A stretch of 64,000 bases of DNA from Porticoccaceae bacterium LTM1 (lineage in GTDB: Bacteria; Pseudomonadota; Gammaproteobacteria; Pseudomonadales; Porticoccaceae): contig CP127080.1 of NCBI GenBank assembly GCA_030252795.1, forward strand, positions 1,624,501 through 1,688,500, read 5' to 3'. The position numbers and the translations under genes are program-made. Each line of letters opens with the position of its first letter. Position 1 is the first letter of the stretch. Shown in pieces: positions 1 through 7,437 of the stretch. The notes beneath the pieces are model-generated. The model saw nothing but the letters and a program-made list of their open reading frames with translations. It had not been told where the DNA came from and made no database searches.

Positions 1-24
1 AAATTCATTCTATTTATCCAAATG

Positions 25-39
25 ATTCCAATTAGGAAT
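25..39. promoter_or_regulatory. Candidate LysR-type binding site
   Basis: A 5-bp inverted repeat ATTCC-N5-GGAAT lies 12 bases before the LysR start codon and contains the T-N11-A pattern typical of LysR operators. Many LysR proteins bind such a site to repress themselves and control a divergent gene. The divergent gene would lie outside the window. The dyad is seen; its function is inferred. Confidence 0.35.
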
Positions 40-50
40 ACGAGCAACTT

Positions 51-917
51 ATGGACACATTACTACTGGAAGCCTTTGTCACGGTAGCCGAGACCAGTTC
101 TTTCTCCACTACTGCTGAACAACTGCACCTCACCCAATCTGCAGTCAGCAAGCGCATTGCCCTTTTGGAACAACAGCTGGACTGCCGACTCTTTGACCGC
201 ATCGCTCGCACAGTATCCCTGACAGAAAGTGGCAAGGAATTACTGCCAAGAGCACGGCATATCCTTCGCGAACTGGACGCTACTCGCCAGGCAATCGCCG
301 ACCTGAGCGGCTCGGTTGCTGGCACCCTGAAACTTGCCATCAGCCACCATATTGGCTTGAGACGACTCCCGCCAGTACTCAAGACATTCACTCAGCAATA
401 CCCGAAAGTCCATCTGGATGTGGCATTTATGGACTCTGAACAGGCATATGACAGTGTTCTGCACGGACATGATGAATTGGCCCTGATAACACTTACATCA
501 ACACCACACAGCAAAATTGTCTCAGTTCCCGTCTGGAATGATCCGCTGTCTTTTGTATGTGCGCCAGACCACCCTCTAACAAGCGAGCCGCCATTACTGC
601 AAAATCTGGAGAAATTCCCAGCGATACTTCCAGAGCTGAACACCTATACCGGCCAAATCGTCAGTGAGTTATTTGAGAATCAAAAATTAACCCTGAATGT
701 CGCCATGACCACTAATTATCTGGAGACCATCAAAGGGATGGTATCCAGTGGTATGGGCTGGAGTGTTTTGCCGGACACCATGATTGATCAAAGTATCTCC
801 GCCATGGCAATAAGCAAACACAGTTTGGAACGACAGCTTGGCTATATTCATCACCGCGACAAGACACTGTCTAACGCTGCTAATGCATTTATTCAGCTGT
901 TACACAGTAAGGACTGA
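51..917 (+). CDS. LysR family transcriptional regulator
   Basis: A 288-residue regulator of normal LysR length. A winged helix-turn-helix occupies about residues 3-62 (LTQSAVSKRIALLEQQL is the recognition region) and a periplasmic-binding-like effector domain about 90-285. It closely resembles, from memory, the LysR protein encoded divergently from leuC in Pseudomonas, including SHHIGLRRLPP and FMDSEQAYDSVLHG. A role in control of leucine biosynthesis is therefore possible but unproven, because the neighbour is outside the window. The ATG is preceded only by a weak Shine-Dalgarno sequence (GAGCAA). The next gene runs convergently toward it. Confidence 0.9.
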   Translation: MDTLLLEAFVTVAETSSFSTTAEQLHLTQSAVSKRIALLEQQLDCRLFDRIARTVSLTESGKELLPRARHILRELDATRQAIADLSGSVAGTLKLAISHHIGLRRLPPVLKTFTQQYPKVHLDVAFMDSEQAYDSVLHGHDELALITLTSTPHSKIVSVPVWNDPLSFVCAPDHPLTSEPPLLQNLEKFPAILPELNTYTGQIVSELFENQKLTLNVAMTTNYLETIKGMVSSGMGWSVLPDTMIDQSISAMAISKHSLERQLGYIHHRDKTLSNAANAFIQLLHSKD

Positions 918-948
918 TCTGAAGATCATAGCTCTCTCACAAATCTGA

Positions 949-1047
949 GAGACATGGATTGGGTATTGCTTGGTGTGACCGTGGCCAGCGAGCCCCCAGA
1001 GAGGGGTCTATGGCGTGTCACAGCAAGCAATGCCTAATTCATGTCTG
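949..1047. repeat. Long imperfect inverted repeat (about 30-bp arms)
   Basis: Positions 950-979 and 1017-1046 form an imperfect inverted repeat. By eye, 22 of 26 bases match between 954-979 and the reverse complement of 1017-1042. The 37-base centre holds a second hairpin (CCCCC-AGAGA-GGGG). The whole can fold into one long stem. It lies between the convergent LysR and acyl-CoA dehydrogenase genes. There is no T-run, so it is not a standard terminator. It could be a REP/MITE-like element or a transcript-end structure. Confidence 0.5.
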
Positions 1048-1052
1048 GCTCC

Positions 1053-1107
1053 ACACCTGAAAACACTCAAGCTACTTCTACCAACAACTCCAGAGTAGCT
1101 ACAGGTG
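1053..1107. repeat. Second hairpin in the same gap
   Basis: CACCTG (1054-1059) and AGCTACT (1070-1076) are matched by AGTAGCT (1094-1100) and CAGGTG (1102-1107), giving a two-part stem just downstream of the acyl-CoA dehydrogenase stop codon (the gene is on the minus strand). It may act in 3-prime end formation, but no U-tract follows. Confidence 0.4.
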
Positions 1108-1138
1108 ATTTTGTCGAGCGTAGTGACCGTAAAATAAG

Positions 1139-2923
1139 TTAAAACTGATCTTCAGGCAAAGCCATAATTGAATCGTGGCCAGCGGTAATCGCCTGCATAT
1201 AGCTGGTTGTTCTCGGCATTAAGTGTTCGGCATAAAACTGCGCAGTAATTATCTTGTTGCGACAGAATTCAGCGTTGCCCTCACCTTTTTCAAGTTGGCG
1301 ATGCGCCGCCAATGCACTTTTTGCCAGTAGCGCTCCAGCCGCAGTTGTACCCAGCAACATCAGCAGGTTATAGGCAACTGCATTTGGGAAACTCCAGTCA
1401 CCCATTACATGAGTAAAAATATGTCGAATGGCTTTATCCGCCGAATAAAGCCCCTGCCCCAACCCACGATGAATTGACGCCATCGGTTTGCCTGCTTTTT
1501 CCAGCTCACCAAGTAGCACATGAAATTCACCCGCCAATTCCTGCAGCGCTTCACCCTGATCCCTGAGCAATTTACGACCAATCAGGTCCATAGCCTGAAT
1601 ACCATTCGTGCCTTCATAAATCGGCAGGATTCGTGCGTCCCGAAAATGCTGTGCAGCACCGGTTTCCTCGATATAGCCCATGCCCCCATGGATTTGCACA
1701 CCCAGAGACGTCACTTCTTGAGCCATCTCGGTACACCACCCCTTCACCAGGGGTGTCAGCAGGTCGACTCGACGATCATGACGTTTGGCAACAGTTACAT
1801 CTGGCTCATAAAGCGAGAAATCTTCATGAGCAATGGCTTCATAAGCCAACGCACGGCCAGCCTCAATCTGACTGCGCATTAGCATCAACATACGGCGAAT
1901 ATCCGGGTGCTTGATAATTGGTGCACGTCCTTCAACGCCGGTTACCGATCCTTGCACCCGAGTGCGCGCATATTCACAAGCTTGCTGGTAAGCGCGCTCG
2001 CCAATGGCCACACCTTGTAAGCCTACCGACAAGCGTGCGTGATTCATCATCGCAAACATATAGCGCAGGCCGGCATTTTCCTCGCCAACCAGATATCCAA
2101 GAGCTCCGCCCTCTTCCCCATAGCTGAGAACACAAGTCGGGCTGCCGTGAATGCCCAGTTTGTGCTCAACGGAAATCGGGCGAACATCATTTCGCTCGCC
2201 GATATTGCCGTCAGCGTCATGTAAAAATTTGGGAACAATAAACAGTGAAATACCTTTCACCCCTTCTGGCGCATCCGGTGTGCGAGCCAGGACCAGGTGA
2301 ATGATATTGTCGGTAAAATCGTGATCGCCCCAGGTAATAAAAATCTTCTGGCCGCTGATACGATAGTGATCGCCCTCAGGAATTGCTTTTGTTCGAACTG
2401 CAGCCAGATCACTACCGGCCTGGGGCTCGGTCAGATTCATGGTGCCCGCCCACTCACCGGAAATCAGCTTGGGCAGATAGAGATTTTTTTGATCCTGATT
2501 GCCATAACGCTCTAACGCAGTGATAACACCTTTACCGAGCAATGGACACAGACTGAAAGCAAGATTAGCGCTCTGGCACATTTCATCGAGTGCAAAGGAA
2601 ATCAAATGCGGCATGCCCTGCCCACCAAATTCCGGATTTCCCGCCAGACTTGGCCAGCCAGCTTCAACCAGAGCGTGATAAGCTTTTTTTAATTCTTCCG
2701 GGGCTTTTACCTGACCATCGACAACGGAAGTTCCTTCACGATCACCAATTTGATTTGTTGGCGCTACAACTTCAGAAAAAAATCGTGCCCCCTCTTCCAT
2801 GATTGCATTTACCAGGTCCGGGCTCACTTCTTCGTAACCCGGTAATTTGGCAATTTGCTCAAGTCCCAAAACCTGATCAAACAAAAACTGCATATCGCCC
2901 AGAGGCGCCCTGTAGTCGGTCAT
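1139..2923 (-). CDS. Acyl-CoA dehydrogenase, long form with C-terminal extension
   Basis: A flavoprotein of 594 residues that would oxidise an acyl-CoA to the trans-2-enoyl-CoA and pass electrons to ETF. It belongs to the long (about 600-residue) class with a short N-terminal domain (residues 1-35), the three acyl-CoA dehydrogenase domains (about 40-440) and an extra C-terminal domain (about 460-590). This class includes DmdC (3-methylmercaptopropionyl-CoA dehydrogenase) and many uncharacterised beta-oxidation enzymes. The flavin/substrate segment MNLTEPQAGSDLA and the segment YEGTNGIQAMDL, whose Glu is the expected catalytic base, are intact. Substrate cannot be told from sequence. DmdC identity is not claimed. 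Confidence 0.9.
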   Translation of the reverse strand: MTDYRAPLGDMQFLFDQVLGLEQIAKLPGYEEVSPDLVNAIMEEGARFFSEVVAPTNQIGDREGTSVVDGQVKAPEELKKAYHALVEAGWPSLAGNPEFGGQGMPHLISFALDEMCQSANLAFSLCPLLGKGVITALERYGNQDQKNLYLPKLISGEWAGTMNLTEPQAGSDLAAVRTKAIPEGDHYRISGQKIFITWGDHDFTDNIIHLVLARTPDAPEGVKGISLFIVPKFLHDADGNIGERNDVRPISVEHKLGIHGSPTCVLSYGEEGGALGYLVGEENAGLRYMFAMMNHARLSVGLQGVAIGERAYQQACEYARTRVQGSVTGVEGRAPIIKHPDIRRMLMLMRSQIEAGRALAYEAIAHEDFSLYEPDVTVAKRHDRRVDLLTPLVKGWCTEMAQEVTSLGVQIHGGMGYIEETGAAQHFRDARILPIYEGTNGIQAMDLIGRKLLRDQGEALQELAGEFHVLLGELEKAGKPMASIHRGLGQGLYSADKAIRHIFTHVMGDWSFPNAVAYNLLMLLGTTAAGALLAKSALAAHRQLEKGEGNAEFCRNKIITAQFYAEHLMPRTTSYMQAITAGHDSIMALPEDQF

Positions 2924-2991
2924 AACGTCTCCTTTCGTAGCTTATTTTTGATTGTAAACAGTTTACCGGGGCATGCGACAGGGTTTTGTGA

Positions 2992-3660
2992 CTAAACAGT
3001 TTTCAATACTTCAGGATCGATAAGATCGCCATTTTCATTTAACTCAGGATATTCCAACCCCTTGGCTTTGCAATAATCTGCAATCACCGGGTGGCACCAC
3101 TCAAACAGCAGCTTATCGTAGGTTTTTTTATCCAACCGCGGCTCTTTATAGAGGCCCGCAACCTGACGTTGGCGCTGCGCTTCCGACAAAATAATTGCAC
3201 AAGCCACACTTACGTTAAACGAGGTAACCATTCCCAGCATCGGCACAATAATTTCTCCGTCCACCTTTTCCAGCGAACTGTCACTGACTCCATCCCGCTC
3301 GGCACCAAACAACACTGCGGTCGGCTTGCAGTAATCAATATCCCGAAAATCCACCGCGCGTTCAGAGAAATGCGCAGCCACTACCTGGTAACCCTGCTTC
3401 TGCAGCTGCTCTATAGGTTGCTCGACATTTTGATAAATATTGGCCTGCACCCATTTTTGACTGCCCATGGCAGTACCGGTATGTGGCTTGTAGGTATTGC
3501 CACTGTACACGGCGTGTACTTCCGGTATACCCACTGCATCACAAGTGCGCACAATGGCAGATAAATTCTGGCCCTTGTGGACATCATCGGTGATAACGGT
3601 GAGATCGGGTTGACGGTGATTTAATACAGATACGATTTTCTGAAAACGCTCGGGAGTCAC
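2992..3660 (-). CDS. trmH: tRNA (guanosine-18-2'-O)-methyltransferase TrmH
   Basis: SPOUT-family enzyme that methylates the ribose of G18 in the D-loop of tRNAs using S-adenosylmethionine. All three SPOUT motifs are present: NLSAIVRTCDAVGI near residue 32, VLFGAERDGVSD near 136, and MLGMVTSFNVSVA near 162. The length of 222 residues is usual for TrmH. Translation starts at a GTG with a good Shine-Dalgarno sequence (GAGGTAATAA before GTG). A palindromic element occupies the gap upstream, so its own promoter would have to lie in or beyond that element. Confidence 0.93.
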   Translation of the reverse strand: MTPERFQKIVSVLNHRQPDLTVITDDVHKGQNLSAIVRTCDAVGIPEVHAVYSGNTYKPHTGTAMGSQKWVQANIYQNVEQPIEQLQKQGYQVVAAHFSERAVDFRDIDYCKPTAVLFGAERDGVSDSSLEKVDGEIIVPMLGMVTSFNVSVACAIILSEAQRQRQVAGLYKEPRLDKKTYDKLLFEWCHPVIADYCKAKGLEYPELNENGDLIDPEVLKTV

Positions 3661-3676
3661 TTATTACCTCAAATAT

Positions 3677-3938
3677 AAGGGCTGTTAATAATCCTTTGAT
3701 CATTGCTGCTGGAGTTCATTTTCAGCTGTAACCAGGCAGAAGGAGAGTCGTGTAGTCATTCTACACAAGCGACTGATAAAGCCGCTAGAGCGAAAAATGA
3801 ACCCAGCCCTTCGGGTTGCCCCTGAAAAAGCATCATGCCGTGTTATTCGTCGCTTATTTGGAACGCCATACTCCTCATGCCTTGCATGACGCCTTTTCAG
3901 GGGCAACAGCAACGATCAAAGGATTGTTAACAGCCCCT
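3677..3938. mobile_element. 262-bp MITE-like palindromic element
   Basis: The ends 3677-3710 and 3905-3938 are inverted copies (30 of 34 bases match by eye; core CTTTGATCATTGCTG against CTTTGATCGTTGCTG). Inside, 3815-3838 and 3884-3907 are a second inverted pair (core GTTGCCCCTGAAAA), about 3712-3722 pairs with about 3793-3803, and GTGTAG-TCATT-CTACAC (3750-3766) forms a further hairpin. No transposase is present. The element fills almost the whole gap between trmH and the GGDEF-EAL gene, and its outer end supplies the TAG stop of that gene. Similar sequences seem familiar from other marine gammaproteobacteria, but this is from memory. A 70-codon open frame inside it is probably not a gene. 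Confidence 0.6.
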
Positions 3939-6096
3939 AATGTTTTCTGACCTGCCTTGTAAAACTTTCAGCGGTCATGGGTTTGCCGTACAGGAAGCCT
4001 TGGGCATATTTGCCACCAAGTGATTGTACATATTCTTCCTGAACTGTGCGCTCAATCCCCTCAGCGACTACAGTCAACCCGAAAGCATCACCAATACCAT
4101 ATACTGCCCGCAACATGGCATCGTGATAACGCCCTCCACGCACATCCCTGAGCAAATTCTGATCAACCTTGATGATACTGACCGGCAATGACTTGAGATA
4201 GCTGTATGGCGCATTGCCGGCACCAAAGCTGTCAATTGACAGAGTAACTCCGAGCTCTGCAAGTCCCTGCATGATTTTCTGGCTAGCTCCAAGATCGGAC
4301 AAAATGACTTTTTCCTGAACTTCCAGCACCAACATATTTGCAGGTATTCCTGTTGACTCCAGTGCCTGCTTAACTCGTTTTGGAAATTCCGGCGAGCGAA
4401 ACTCTGTGCTTGATACATTCACCGAAATCCACCCTCGATAAACATCCTGCTGCTGCCAGTCCTTGATCTTTTCGCAAGCTGACATTATTGACCAAGCACC
4501 CAGATCATGAATAAAACCACTTCTCTCTGCATGAGGAATAAAGTGCTTGGGTAACACAATTCCCCGGTGGTGATGATCCCAACGGATCAATGCTTCACAC
4601 CCAACAACCTGTGTTGTCTCTATATTCACTAATGGCTGAAAAACCAAGGCAAGCTGGCTGCGCTCCAGCGCCTTGAACAGATCATTGCTATCAAACAACT
4701 CTGACTGTGCAGATGCAGTATCCTTTGGAGTCAGATAGTAATATCCATTGCGCCCCTCGGATTTCGCTTTGTACATCGCATCATCAGCACCTTTCATCAG
4801 GCTCAGCAGGTCCGTACCATCATCTGGAAAAACCCCGACTCCTACACTGGCCGAAATTCTTAAATCTTCTTCCTGAACTAGAAATGGGCGATCAAAAACA
4901 GTTAAAACCTTTTCTGCAATCTGCCTGACTTCATTGGGGTTGCCGACACTCTCTACGATAATGGTAAATTCATCGCCAGCTAACCTTGATACTGTATCCG
5001 TCTCACGCACAACACTTTTCAACCGGGAAGCCACCCCCTTCAGCAATTCGTCACCTGCAGCATGTCCCATGGAGTCATTAATCTGTTTAAAGTCATCCAG
5101 ATCAATAAAGTAGAGGCCAACCCGGTCACTTTCACGCTTGGCCCGTTTTACCGCCTGATCCAGACGATCAAGGAACAACCTGCGATTGGGCAAACCCGTC
5201 AGGGAGTCATGATTGGCAAGATACTGAAGTTTTTCCTGGGATCGTTTGTAGTTGGTGATGTCAGTGAAAAATGCCAGGTAATTACTCACCTCACCACTTT
5301 GCTTGGTAACAACCTTTATCGTCATATGCGCCGAATAGATTTCACCGCTTTTACGCTTATTCCAGACATCCCCCTCCCAAACCCCTTTATGCTTCAGGTC
5401 CTTCCAAAGCTTTCTGGCAAACCCTATACCTTGGTGTCCATATTGAGGAATACCCAGCCTGGTACCAAGCACATCCACATCCTGAAATCCTGTAATCTCG
5501 GTAAACGCCCTGTTGCAGGATTGAATGACTCGACGATGATCCGCCACCACGATTGCATCGGCCGTATTGGCAAAAATTTTCCAAAGCAAATGTAAGCGCT
5601 CTTGCAGTTGACGCTCGCGTGACAAGTCTATGGAAATACAGTGAACACCTTTGACTCGTCCTACTGAGTCAAAAAAAGGCTGAAAGTGATGACGAAAAAA
5701 ATGACCTCGCAATGGCAGATAGCAAAGCCGCTTCTCACCCAAGAGTGCTCGATTCAGTTCCTCCAGCCATTCCGTCGACCCCTCAAATAACACCTGGGCG
5801 GACTTGCCAACCAAGGTCAATTCGCTCATGCCGATAGACTCCAGTGCCCGCCCGGAACACTGGGTCAAGTCACCACCACTGCTCACCGACATCATCAGCA
5901 ATGGCGCGGTATTGAGAGTGTCGTGTTCGGAGTCAAAGAGTATTTGATGATACCGGTAGTTTGACTGCCAAATTAGGACCACAACCAACCATAGGAACGC
6001 AAGAGATCCAGCCACCAACATATTGGCGGTAACCGAATTGATAACCTGGGCCAGGCCAACCCCAGCTGCAACAAACACCAGGGTGACAACAGCCAT
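3937..6096 (-). CDS. Membrane PAS-GGDEF-EAL cyclic-di-GMP protein
   Basis: Predicted cyclic-di-GMP turnover protein of 719 residues. Two membrane segments lie in residues 1-45, followed by two PAS-like sensor domains (about 60-165 and 170-285), GGDEF (about 290-455) and EAL (about 470-715). The cyclase motif is AGDEF, a form often active, and the inhibitory I-site RETD lies in the right position just before it. In the EAL domain EALIRW, NVSS, KVDQ and AEGIE are kept, but the metal-binding DDFGTG motif reads DSFGAG, losing one metal-binding Asp. Most likely it makes rather than degrades c-di-GMP. The stop codon lies inside the adjacent palindromic element. Confidence 0.9.
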   Translation of the reverse strand: MAVVTLVFVAAGVGLAQVINSVTANMLVAGSLAFLWLVVVLIWQSNYRYHQILFDSEHDTLNTAPLLMMSVSSGGDLTQCSGRALESIGMSELTLVGKSAQVLFEGSTEWLEELNRALLGEKRLCYLPLRGHFFRHHFQPFFDSVGRVKGVHCISIDLSRERQLQERLHLLWKIFANTADAIVVADHRRVIQSCNRAFTEITGFQDVDVLGTRLGIPQYGHQGIGFARKLWKDLKHKGVWEGDVWNKRKSGEIYSAHMTIKVVTKQSGEVSNYLAFFTDITNYKRSQEKLQYLANHDSLTGLPNRRLFLDRLDQAVKRAKRESDRVGLYFIDLDDFKQINDSMGHAAGDELLKGVASRLKSVVRETDTVSRLAGDEFTIIVESVGNPNEVRQIAEKVLTVFDRPFLVQEEDLRISASVGVGVFPDDGTDLLSLMKGADDAMYKAKSEGRNGYYYLTPKDTASAQSELFDSNDLFKALERSQLALVFQPLVNIETTQVVGCEALIRWDHHHRGIVLPKHFIPHAERSGFIHDLGAWSIMSACEKIKDWQQQDVYRGWISVNVSSTEFRSPEFPKRVKQALESTGIPANMLVLEVQEKVILSDLGASQKIMQGLAELGVTLSIDSFGAGNAPYSYLKSLPVSIIKVDQNLLRDVRGGRYHDAMLRAVYGIGDAFGLTVVAEGIERTVQEEYVQSLGGKYAQGFLYGKPMTAESFTRQVRKH

Positions 6097-6552
6097 AGAC
6101 AGGATGTGGCGCTTTATAAGTTATCCTCCACCACCGTTACCGTGAATCCGTTCAAACTCAAAGTGGCAATTGGCCATACATAAGGTTGAGTATATGAAGG
6201 ATTTTGAAACTTTCGTTGCAGATTCACTGCATCTGGAGCGAACGGTATGGAAATGGGGACGAGTGAGAGGTAATTCTTTATAAATCAAAGGGGTAAGATG
6301 GAAGAGATCTTCACCGGTTGAATTATCGAGGCTGTTTAATTGCCCTCAACTTAACATCGTATTCAGCCAAATTATTCTAAGCCAACCAGGCTACAGGATT
6401 GGCTTATCAGATTAACTGACAATAAATAACAGTACCTACTGCAGGGCTTTCAAAGTAAAAAATTGTAATAGGTAACTCTGAGCAACTTTATGAATAAACC
6501 AGATGCTGATTTTTCATAACTTGTGAAGACAAATAAGAGAGTTTATATAAGG
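6097..6552. other. Gene-free stretch upstream of the GGDEF-EAL gene
   Basis: This 456-base gap between the GGDEF-EAL start and tRNA-Leu is AT-rich and holds no credible coding frame. A TATAAA-like -10 (minus strand, about 6113-6118) lies close to the GGDEF-EAL start, without a convincing -35. No terminator with a U-tract is obvious after the tRNA-Leu. Nothing else recognisable was seen. Confidence 0.4.
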
Positions 6553-6639
6553 TGGTGCCCGGAGCCGGACTTGAACCGGCACGACCGTGAGGTCGGGAGA
6601 TTTTAAGTCTCCTGTGTCTACCAATTTCACCATCCGGGC
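6553..6639 (-). tRNA. tRNA-Leu (anticodon TAA)
   Basis: The minus strand folds as a class II tRNA. The acceptor stem GCCCGGA/TCCGGGC carries A73 and an encoded CCA. The anticodon loop CTTAAAA reads UAA, the variable arm is long as expected for leucine, and the T-loop is GGTTCAAGTCC. It follows tRNA-Cys and pgsA in the order of the E. coli pgsA-glyW-cysT-leuZ cluster, and leuZ there also has anticodon TAA. Confidence 0.96.
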
Positions 6640-6662
6640 GATGGACACATGATGTGTAGAAG

Positions 6663-6736
6663 TGGAGGCGCGGGCCGGAATCGAACCGGCATCGGCGGAT
6701 TTGCAATCCGCAGCATAACCATTTTGCTACCGCGCC
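6663..6736 (-). tRNA. tRNA-Cys (anticodon GCA)
   Basis: The minus strand gives a 74-base tRNA with CCA encoded. The acceptor stem is GGCGCGG paired with CCGCGCC, the anticodon loop ATTGCAAAT reads GCA, and the T-loop is GGTTCGATTCC. It lies between pgsA and tRNA-Leu. The tRNA-Gly that precedes the Cys gene in enterics and pseudomonads is not found in the 100 bases toward pgsA. Confidence 0.96.
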
Positions 6737-6836
6737 TGTGTTCTGTGTCGACTGTGGTCGGCGTCACAGGAATCCAGCTTTGCGTTTCCTTGCTGGAGGT
6801 CGGCTATTCTATGGATTCCGGCCAGAGAATCAACCA

Positions 6837-7400
6837 TTAAATTGTCTTTGATTTCACCAATTCGATCCATGCAGCCTTCAAATACACAAACATTGACCAC
6901 AAAGTGAGCAATGCGGAGGCATAAAGCAGTGCCAGACCGATATTGTGATACAGCGGATAGGTTACCGGATTGAATGCCAGCAGTACGCTGATCGCTATCA
7001 TCTGCACTGCTGTTTTGAATTTACCGATACTGGATACCGCCACACTGGCGCGCTGTCCAAGCTCAGCCATCCACTCGCGCAGTGCGGAAATAACAATTTC
7101 ACGACCTATGATTACCAGTGCTGGCAAGGCAAACCACGGAGTCGGGTTAGCTTCCAGTAACAGGATCAGTGCGGCAGCGACGCTCAGCTTGTCGGCCACA
7201 GGATCAAGAAACGCACCAAACGGCGTGGTTTGTCCCAAGCGGCGGGCAAGATAACCATCCAGCCAATCGGTAATAGACCCAAGCACAAAGATTCCCGCAC
7301 ACGCCATAAAGCGCCACTCCCAAGGCAGATAGAACACCAGCACAAAAATGGGAATCAGGGCGATACGCATCAGCGTAAGAATATTGGGTAAGGTCCACAT
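6837..7400 (-). CDS. pgsA: CDP-diacylglycerol--glycerol-3-phosphate 3-phosphatidyltransferase
   Basis: Inner-membrane enzyme making phosphatidylglycerol phosphate, the committed step to phosphatidylglycerol and cardiolipin. The CDP-alcohol phosphotransferase signature is complete (DG-x2-AR-x8-G-x3-D-x3-D, seen from DWLDGYLARR to FLDPVADK, about residues 45-72). At 187 residues with several hydrophobic helices it matches the family length. It is downstream of uvrC in the widespread uvrY-uvrC-pgsA-tRNA arrangement. Confidence 0.95.
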   Translation of the reverse strand: MWTLPNILTLMRIALIPIFVLVFYLPWEWRFMACAGIFVLGSITDWLDGYLARRLGQTTPFGAFLDPVADKLSVAAALILLLEANPTPWFALPALVIIGREIVISALREWMAELGQRASVAVSSIGKFKTAVQMIAISVLLAFNPVTYPLYHNIGLALLYASALLTLWSMFVYLKAAWIELVKSKTI

Positions 7401-7437
7401 AATTTTTTACTACTTTTATCCTTGAACGGCAGCCAAG

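Noticed and set aside
3700-3912. 70-codon minus-strand open frame rich in Arg
   Set aside because: It lies wholly inside the palindromic element between its inverted repeats, has no ribosome-binding site of note, and its sequence is explained by the repeat.
6737-6836. Search for tRNA-Gly expected next to tRNA-Cys
   Set aside because: No cloverleaf, no GCC anticodon loop and no T-loop consensus could be found.
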